64,000 nucleotides of DNA from Maea johnstoni (Eukaryota > Annelida > Polychaeta > Spionida > Magelonidae). Below the pieces are notes generated by a model. That model was not told where the DNA came from, did no database searches, and was given only the letters and a program-made list of their open reading frames with translations. The position numbers were made by a program, and so were the translations under genes. The stretch is from assembly GCA_963942565.1 (NCBI GenBank), contig OZ012684.1:66896248-66960247 (forward strand), in the 5' to 3' direction. Below are positions 56,342 through 64,000 of this stretch, piece after piece (position 1 is the first letter of the stretch; every line of letters begins with the position of its first letter).

Positions 56342-56879
56342 GTGAACTTGCCAGAGTAGCGCCCCCTTGAACGACAACAAAACAATGGAACCACATTTTC
56401 TTGAATTGGGAATCAAAAATATATATACTAAAGAATATTTTGCAGCATTATCATTTTTTTCTGTCATTTTAATTCTCTGTAATTTATTCACGAAAGTCTG
56501 TGATTTTTGAACACCTGTCTAAAATACCCTGAAGGGGGCGCCCGTTTTGGGGGGAATGAAACCCCCCATCCCTTAACTTTCATAGTTTTGAAGAGAGGGT
56601 GGTCTAACGAATCTCTGTACCAAGTTTCGAAGAAATACGTTGTTTGAGCGAATTGTCATGTATGTCCTTAAAAGGCAATACCATGATGTTGAGCCACATA
56701 TTTGAGTTCTGACAGAGTGAGAGTCTGGCCTTTGGAAAATATCTTAAGCAGGTTATCAGCATCAGTCCTCTCAACAACTACCGTTACTCTTCAGTTCAAT
56801 TATTTGTTGAATACTTCGTACTACATGTACATGTACATGTAGTTGCACTATGTCTAGCAGTGCAGTACGTGTGTGGTAT

Positions 56880-57100
56880 CAGAGAAATACATCCCCTTGA
56901 ACCGCAACGCCATAGGCACAGCATGCTAGCACCTAGGGTATGTGCGCCTCGGGTTACGCAGTGTAGCCTTGGTCACGTGATCTGATCTGTGCAATTAGCA
57001 TGCAGCATCCTTTCTAGGTCAGATAGTTGCCAAGGAGATGGGAGGCAGCGACATTTGATGATGCATGGACAGTGCCCGATCCCTGTCTACTCATCTCAGG
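56880..57100 (-). repeat. Dispersed repeat D, right copy (inverted)
   Basis: Reverse complement of the copy at 51819-52125, with an internal gap relative to it; TCAGAGAAATACAT at the left, GCGCCTCGGGTTACGC, GGTCACGTGATC, and GATCCCTGTCTACTC at the right. Confidence 0.75.
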
Positions 57101-57960
57101 TGGTATTCAGCCCACTCTGTGATGGGACTGGGTGAAGTGCATTATATAGTTGTGCACTTGTGGGCACTAAAGTACATGTATATGCCAATACCTCAATGCT
57201 GGCATGTACAGTAGTAGCACTGGCACGGCCGCATTGATTGCAATTATTGAAAGATCTTCCTTCAAACTGCACCATTATCAGATTATATATATACATGTAG
57301 CTAGCTCGTAAATTAATAGATGACCTAATACGAAAGCTTATTTTTATCAAAATACAGCCTTACAGGGGATTTACGTAGCGTCGTAGCCAGCAGATGTACA
57401 TGCACAGCCAAGGCATGATCGGAATCGCATCACTGCTATCGCGGATGCCCGACCGCCATCAGCCACTGGCCGCATTTATCTGTTTATACACCTGTACGCA
57501 ATGCGATCTTGACAACAATACTAACAGTAATATAAGCCACTTTCTCACGTTTTTATCATGGTGTTAACTCTAAAGACTAGCGATCATCACATCTTGAGTA
57601 TTCTCAGCTTGCAGAATCGTTCACCAAGTCCCTGTCTTCATCTGGCGCTTAGGTTCTATTTTCACCTGGCCGCCATATTGTTTACAAATCAGGTATGCAA
57701 ATCTTGCAGTTGCTAAGTGACGACGCTCCGGTGTAACATCAATACTGCGCCATTATTATAATGCTCCCCGCCTGTGCACATTGACCTCAGCGACCTCTTG
57801 CAATCACTATAGTACACAGATTGAGTTGCTGAAGATTTGCATGAAGCTGAGAGTAGCTTATAAACTACTAGTTTTACGACTCTAGTTATAACATTTTAAT
57901 ATGCAGCCAGTTAGATCATTAATTATGTAATGAACACAATATCCAACAGCATCCTAACGC
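57101..57960. promoter_or_regulatory. CpG-richer, promoter-like segment
   Basis: GGCCGCCATATTG (57668-57680) fits a YY1 site (minus sense CAATATGGCGGCC), which in animals often lies at promoters. Surrounding sequence is richer in CpG than the window average. No exon linked to it was found. Confidence 0.3.
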
Positions 57961-58139
57961 TAGGCTGTCCGACTATTACATCTTATCACGTTCAATAACA
58001 ATAGAGGGATTAAAAGGTAAGTTCTTTGGATGCAAACAGGAGGCACCAACAATTCAGAAATATCATTTTTCAGAAATGCCTCATGATGTTATGCTTAAAT
58101 CAGAACTGTATAGAGATCAGGTCCAAATGTGAATTAACA

Positions 58140-58850
58140 AACTACAAACAGCTTTGCTTAATCAGGCAAATGCGGACAATATTAATGGGGATTTTGATAA
58201 ACTTTTACAAAATGAAATGAATGAAAATATTCCTCATTAGGATAACACGACAAGGTTCAATTTATCAGAGTTTAAGAAGTATAAGGTTAATATAGCCTGG
58301 TGGAAAAAGCATTGTCAGGGAGCATGGAACGATGCGTTGTACGGAAAGAGGTTGATTAAGAAAAAAAGGTAACCGCAAATAATTACATGATTGTGAATTT
58401 AAACAGCTCAGAAAGAATTTGATAGAGCCAGTGAAAAGAAAATTCAATTCAAACAGACATGCTCATTTTGACCAACTTATACAAAATGAAATGAGTGAAA
58501 ATATTCCTCATTAGGATAACACGGTAGTGTTAAATTTCTCAGAGTTTAAGAAGTATAAGATTAATATAGCCTGGTGGAAAAAGCATTGTCAGGGAGCATG
58601 GAACGATGCGTTGTACGGAAAGAGGTTGGCTTAGAAAAAGGGGTAACCGCAAATAATTACATACTGAATGTATAGCAGCCCAGAACGAATGTGATAAATG
58701 CAGATGTATAAGAGCCAGTGAAAAGAAAATTCAATTCAAAGAAACAGGCCCATCTTGACCAAACGCGTACACATGACCAGGTAAAATTTTTGGAAAGAAA
58801 TCAATAAAATTGATGGAAAGTGACGGAGATTGGGTACCTTTCGAGTTTTA
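58140..58850 (+). mobile_element. Decayed LINE ORF2 fragment, partly duplicated
   Basis: Translated pieces NINGDFDKLLQNEMNENIPH, EFKKYKVNIAWWKKHCQGAW and FWKEINKIDGK have the character of the linker between endonuclease and reverse transcriptase in marine LINEs (WW..., then KFW..I). A segment around NIAWWKKHCQGAW is present twice (58250-58380 and 58529-58640). Several in-frame stops. No reverse transcriptase core seen. Confidence 0.5.
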
Positions 58851-60467
58851 TATACCTGATACTAGATCTAGTAACATGATAATCATTGTACATTATCCCC
58901 GCAAGTTGTAATTCGGAAATCACTTTCTGGTTAAGTTATGCCTCAAACACGGCAACTCCCGTTTGTTGGATTCGCCTGTTTGCTTTATATGATGTTCGGC
59001 GTTGGAAGGTGTTATATATGCTTACTTAGCAAATTAAATATCCCTTTTAACCCATTTGTGGGTGAGGAGGGTTTATACCCCATCCCGCCGGTGTCGGTGT
59101 TTATTTGGTGGCCGTGTAGAATATATGTATCAGGACATGAACTCCAATGCGGTGTTCGGTGTTCATCCAAGCGGGGGACGTTGTGTGCTTATTATATAGG
59201 ATGCCCTTTGGGTCCAGCTTGGACGTAATAGCACGGGAAAGATAAGGCTGCGCAGAAGGAGTCGAACATACTTACTTATACAGGTACATCCGGCGTACAT
59301 ATGTATTAACGTAGCGTGCATAGGAGAGGGGAGATCCGATATTGGACCTGTAAGTAGGTTAATTCGTTCATGATAAGTGTAGTTCTGTGTGGATGTAGAG
59401 CCACCTGTTCAGCCTATGCTGGTTTTTGTTAGGTAAATGGTTAAGCCAGTCCATACAAATCCCATTCCGAGCAATTAACATGTAAGTATTGGACTAAAGC
59501 TTTTTGAGCATGATGGAATCACTCTGTGTGTACTATACTAGTATAGGCAGAAGTTAAGGGATAGATGACCTGTATATCAGAGCCCTCCTGTCGGTGGTCC
59601 TACATATAGTGACCTACTGGACCAGTGATGAATTTAATGGATCAAGGCATGAACTCTACACGTTAGAAGTACAAAGTCGAACATTATTGGATGTCGTCAT
59701 GTGTTGTAAGAACCACCACTGCCGAAGTATATACGTATGAGACTGGACAGAGAGAAAACTAAATGTATCTGGGTCTACACTCTCCATCATAGTAACTTCA
59801 CATATAAGTGTTGTGGAAATGCTTTCTTAATAGTACAAATGACTAAGGCAAGGTATAAGTAAGAGTGATTTACATCTGACATGTCCCACGCAGCATTCAA
59901 AAAATATTTGAGCGAGGACAGACTCCATTCTCCCTGCTATACTCCTCCTAAATATGGTAATATACTTCCTTATTAACTCCGGTTTCCACTACCATTGACA
60001 ATAGACTAGCAGCGACTTGGTGCATATCTAGAAAAAAGGTGACAATAAACAAAATCTTAAAAAAAACAGCTAGATTAAAAAGACACTAAAAACAAAAAAA
60101 ATATTTCAATTAACAGCGCTTCTCGCCTACCTATCTGGCCCGCCATATTTCAACCTTTTTATTTATAGCGGCAGCGCCATGGATAGACAAGAGATATATC
60201 AACAGTTATGTGGTGATGCAATTTTGATAAAAAGATAGTTATCATGTATACCCAGGATGTCCTTATAAAACATACATAATCCCGAGGTAACATTTATGTA
60301 TCCATTTATTAGATCATAAACACATATTTTTTCATAATCTTTTACCCTTTTATGTTTTTTCCACGTATGGCCACTCTTAACGCATATACTTCCATTCCTT
60401 CCATGCTGATGAATGCTGTTTCAATGCACAGGAGGTTGAGGTAGCACGACCAAATGTAGGGTGTTCA
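58851..60467. other. No recognised gene or repeat
   Basis: Mixed composition with an open frame of 96 codons at 58938-59228 (plus) that has no family resemblance and no splice partner. Confidence 0.45.
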
Positions 60468-60843
60468 TAGGACTGTCATTGACATCCATTTTTTTTCTAT
60501 TCGATAATTGACATATTATTTTTCGATTCCGATTATTTCGATTCGATTTTGAAGAACTGCAATAATAGAATATTTTCACATGTTTCACATTATTTTTGTG
60601 GCTAGGATCCCAAGATTCTCACAATGCAAACACAATGAAGGTTTTCTCAACACTTTTTGATTGAATACTTGAGTTTCTCTTCAAATTTCTTATAAGCGTT
60701 GACTAAAAATGGCAAAAAATGGTGTAAAAGGCTGAAAAAATGTGTTTCGATTAATTGACATAATAATTGACATAAAACTTTTTTCGATTAATTGGAAAAA
60801 TTATTTCGATCGATCGATACTTGTCATATCAATGACGGTCCTA
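60468..60843. mobile_element. hAT MITE with a perfect 8-bp target duplication
   Basis: Ends TAGGACTGTCATTGACATCC and, inverted, TGTCATATCAATGACGGTCC-TA. The octamer ggtgttca is at 60460-60467 and again at 60844-60851. The interior repeats TTCGATTAATTGACATA-like words. 376 bp, non-coding. Confidence 0.88.
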
Positions 60844-60904
60844 GGTGTTCATTTTACTTTATTACTTTTAGGTTTTCATCGATACATTCGAACCTTAGAT
60901 GTCC

Positions 60905-61110
60905 CTTTAACCCATTTGCATATGGAGTGCAAACATGGTATGGTAACTTTGGACATCAACTAAACTCCTCAAATAAACTGATTCTTGAAAAAATATTTGA
61001 CGAGGGATTGTTAAACCTTACTGTAACTAAAACCTTCAGTCAAATGTTTTTTCAAAGTGTGTCTATGATATCAAGATATTTCCATGCCAGACTATGTGTT
61101 CGCTGCCGAT
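60905..61110 (+). mobile_element. Family C repeat, copy 2
   Basis: TTTAACCCATTTGCATATGG at the left, then GAGTGCAAACATGG and CCTTCAGTCAAATGTTTT in the order seen at 37945-38126. Confidence 0.5.
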
Positions 61111-63439
61111 GCAAATGGTTTAAGTACATGTTTAAATGTATTAGTAGACCCTGGAGAGGGTAGTGCAGGATTTAGCACGGAATGACCGTGTCCAGCAGTT
61201 GAATTGAACTGTAAGCATGACTGGCAAAGGAAAATCCCAAACAAGGCCCCTGCTAATAGTAGTGCTATGCAACAGCATTTTAATCTCATAACGTGCCTAC
61301 GTCTACTGTTACTATACTTCCAAGTATGGCGTGTTGCATTAACAACCGTATACATGGAAAGCTTTCTCAACTCATGTCAGACTGTGCCAAACACGGCCTC
61401 CTGTACAACTCAGCCTCTAGACTAGGTTCCTAGTCCCTAAAAAGTTGACATCCCCTTCTGGCTGACCAAGCAGTGTGGTGTAGTACCAGGTATGTAGATA
61501 GATGGCACCACCTGCTCGTCCTATCTCTAGATGTCATAACCCAACTGAATCCTGGTGAGATAAGTGTAAACTAAATGGACCACTATGGCCACCTAGAATA
61601 TATGGTGCTAGGGAGCAGAAAGAAAATAAAAGAAAATACATATGACAGCCTTGAAATCAAGGCTACTCAGTCCCCTGCCCCTCTTTAAGTGCCCACCAGA
61701 AGAATCAACTGAAAGATATTTTTACAGTTGATCAGTAAGCTATAATCTTGGAAATAAAGGCTGTTCCATTATTTAAAACGTGGAAGGGGTCCGGAGGAAA
61801 TTTTGAAACATTTCAACGGACAATACTAATTAAGTGATATTAGAGTGGTGCCACATGACGGTGATCGTTGCAACTAACCTCAGTTCTCTGACAATTCCAC
61901 GTAAACGATTTATATATAAATGGTGAGGAAGTGATTAATTTCATTTTCTATCACTGTCAGGCAGAAATACCCAATTAAAACAAAACTAAAAGTTCTCAAT
62001 GGCTATCCCAAGCACACAAAGCTAGGCGTATGCATTCTGTGGTTTCCCCATTGCCATCCGCATGTAGGACCATGTCCTCGTTGCTGCAATTACATTTTCA
62101 TCATGCTTATCTTTAGTGAGAAAAATAGGTTTCCCACCAACTCGCGAGCTTTTGGACTAAGTTCATAATATTCGGTTAATCTTTTTCGGTCTTGGGAAAT
62201 CGTGAGGTTCGTTCCCAAAGCCGAACATGGTATACCTCATGTCAATGACGTCGTTCCTATCAAGCTCGCTCGTTTGGGAACCTCTATTTCTCCAACGTGA
62301 ATACCCAATATTCTGCTTTAAGGATCACTGACATATGTTTATATATGCTTCTATTTACAGTGCAGTGTCCCTGTAAATTTGGTAAGGAAGCGTGTCAAAC
62401 CCAGCACAAAAGAACCATACACACCACCATACTAAACGCTGTCGTCGAGAAACTGCCATTCAAACCATCCTACATAATTGTATCCATCAAAAATATTCAG
62501 TAGTTTACATAATGCATGTGATAAAGTTATTATCGATAACTATGGTTTGGAATCAAACGTTAAAATGAGAACACCAAACCAACCCGACCTAATCTGATTC
62601 CCAGTGGCATCCATTTTGACCAATAAAATCTATAAGATAAATGGCCTTTCTTCGTAGTTCTCTAGGTAGAACTATGTGTATGCCAAAACACATATTCGAT
62701 GCCACCACGGCAAGGTTTGTTGATTATTCATTATGAAGAAAAGAGCCAAAATCCCTATCATGCTTGTGTGCAAGCCATTTGTGGTTTAGTGATATCTGCC
62801 TCTTATTTCGCTCAGGAGGGCGGCAGCCCTAGACAACCACAGTTGATCTGATTATAAGGTGCGGGGATATCATCAAATTAACTAGCATTATAGGCAATCG
62901 TCCAGCGGTGACCCTGGACGTAACAATGGCCATTGAAGTTACACATAGTTTGCGATAATGCTATAAGCCTCTTAAGTAACAATCCATTTACCTACCTATG
63001 GGCCAACTGATTGCCATCACGACAAAGTACGTCAACTTGGACCAGAGACTTATAATTAATCCATGTCTCTGACTTGGACTGACATTTGTTTGCTGTACCA
63101 GGCGATTTCGTAGGCCGTGTGACACATTAATAACCACGACTATCACGTGAGTTATGTGATTAACAGAAATCCCTATCTATCATTTGCAGGATGCAATATC
63201 GTACCAGTAAATTTCATTTAATTAGGTATCGATATCCTTAAGACTGTATTGCCGACATATTAACATATTGCCGTAATGCAGACACAACAGCAATACAAGA
63301 TATGGCATCATTGTTATATTGATTTCATCCTATGAGAATGATATTCCCAACTGTGCATGGTATTTACTTTTGATATTTTATCATGTATATTATTGCAATG
63401 TTGTCGAGGGGTCTGTAACTGAAAGAATACCAAACCGTC
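61111..63439. other. No recognised gene or repeat
   Basis: Scattered open frames under 95 codons, none with domain features or splice continuity. Confidence 0.45.
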
Positions 63440-63760
63440 ATTTATACCTTCAGCTGTACCTAAGGGCTGTACCTAAAGCCATATCCTGATATATACCTAG
63501 AGGACAAATCTCAAACCCAAATCTATACCTAAAGGGCGAAACCATAAACTCATCTATATCAAGAGGGTAAATGTCATACTGGAATCTATACCAAGACGGC
63601 GAAACCGTATCATAATCTATATCTAGAGGGCAAATCTCATACCCGAATCTATATCTAGAGGGCAAATCGTCATACCCAAATTTATACATAGAGAGGGCGA
63701 AACCATATCCTGATCTATCTTGGGTTTGGCGGTAGTTTTCACCAAGTACTTTGGTTTCGT
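63440..63760 (-). repeat. Minisatellite of ~34-36-bp units, coding-like on the minus strand
   Basis: Units of the ATCTATATCTAGAGGGCAAA type recur about eight times. A minus-strand frame of 105 codons (63767-63450) is open across them, with a YRFGYEICPLDID-like 11-12-residue repeat. No signal peptide or domain is evident. Confidence 0.7.
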
Positions 63761-64000
63761 CCTCCACTTACAACTGTCTAGTCATGATTTAGCCTCAATA
63801 TGACGGAAAAAGTTACGATAATAGAACATCCTAATCAAAATAATTGATTAGAAGTTCCGTTGTGCGTATTTCTTGCGCACCAACGCCACATAATGTTTAA
63901 CATTCCTTGTCACTTGTGCTTGGGACACATGGTTATCCCAAACAATGGTAATTATTGATAGTATTTATCTTGTCAGTAATACTGTTTATGGAGTTTTGGC

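Noticed and set aside
58938-59228. A 96-codon plus-strand frame starting MPQTRQLPFVGF
   Set aside because: No recognisable domain, no splice context, and composition like the surrounding non-coding DNA.

Overview
This is an AT-rich, intron-rich stretch of animal nuclear DNA with two protein-coding genes in convergent (tail-to-tail) orientation, set among many short transposon remnants, tandem arrays and very long (TA)n, (ATT)n and (AGT)n tracts. Spliced genes with GT-AG introns, TTAA- and TA-flanked MITEs, hAT-type MITEs and a LINE remnant, together with the high but not vertebrate-like identity of the encoded cullin, suggest a marine invertebrate (echinoderm, hemichordate, cephalochordate or mollusc). 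The sequence alone does not let me choose between these.

Region 1 (1-14187, + strand): the 3' two-fifths of a cullin-5 (CUL5) gene. Nine exons encode the last ~408 residues, including the C-terminal cullin homology region, the neddylation lysine and the winged-helix end. The 5' exons lie outside the window. The introns hold a hAT-like MITE, two piggyBac-like MITEs, a Tc1/mariner-like MITE, an element nested in (TA)n, and several tandem arrays, one of which is built from an exon edge.

Region 2 (14188-21207): the convergent intergenic space with the likely CUL5 3' UTR, a 0.76-kb inverted-repeat element enclosing (TA)n(GA)n, and a short hairpin MITE.

Region 3 (21208-51664, - strand): a gene of 22 supported coding exons, reconstructed by matching splice phases. 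It encodes a ~981-residue channel-like protein: basic N-terminus, about five ankyrin repeats, six membrane segments of the Ion_trans/TRP type, a coiled coil and a basic, acidic and proline-containing tail. I also found two candidate 18-nt microexons, one 87-nt cassette exon and a duplicated coiled-coil exon, all preserving the reading phase.

Region 4 (51.7-64 kb): no gene I can support. It has a pair of inverted ~220-300-bp repeats 5 kb apart, a 2.0-kb terminal-inverted-repeat element made of nested palindromes, a 180-bp x 3 array, a CpG-richer segment with a YY1-like site, a decayed LINE fragment, a hAT MITE with a perfect 8-bp target duplication, and a coding-like minisatellite.

The two genes have no evident joint function: CUL5 is a ubiquitin-ligase scaffold and the other is a membrane cation-channel candidate. 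The recurring theme is local tandem duplication at exon edges in both genes, producing phase-neutral proto-exons.
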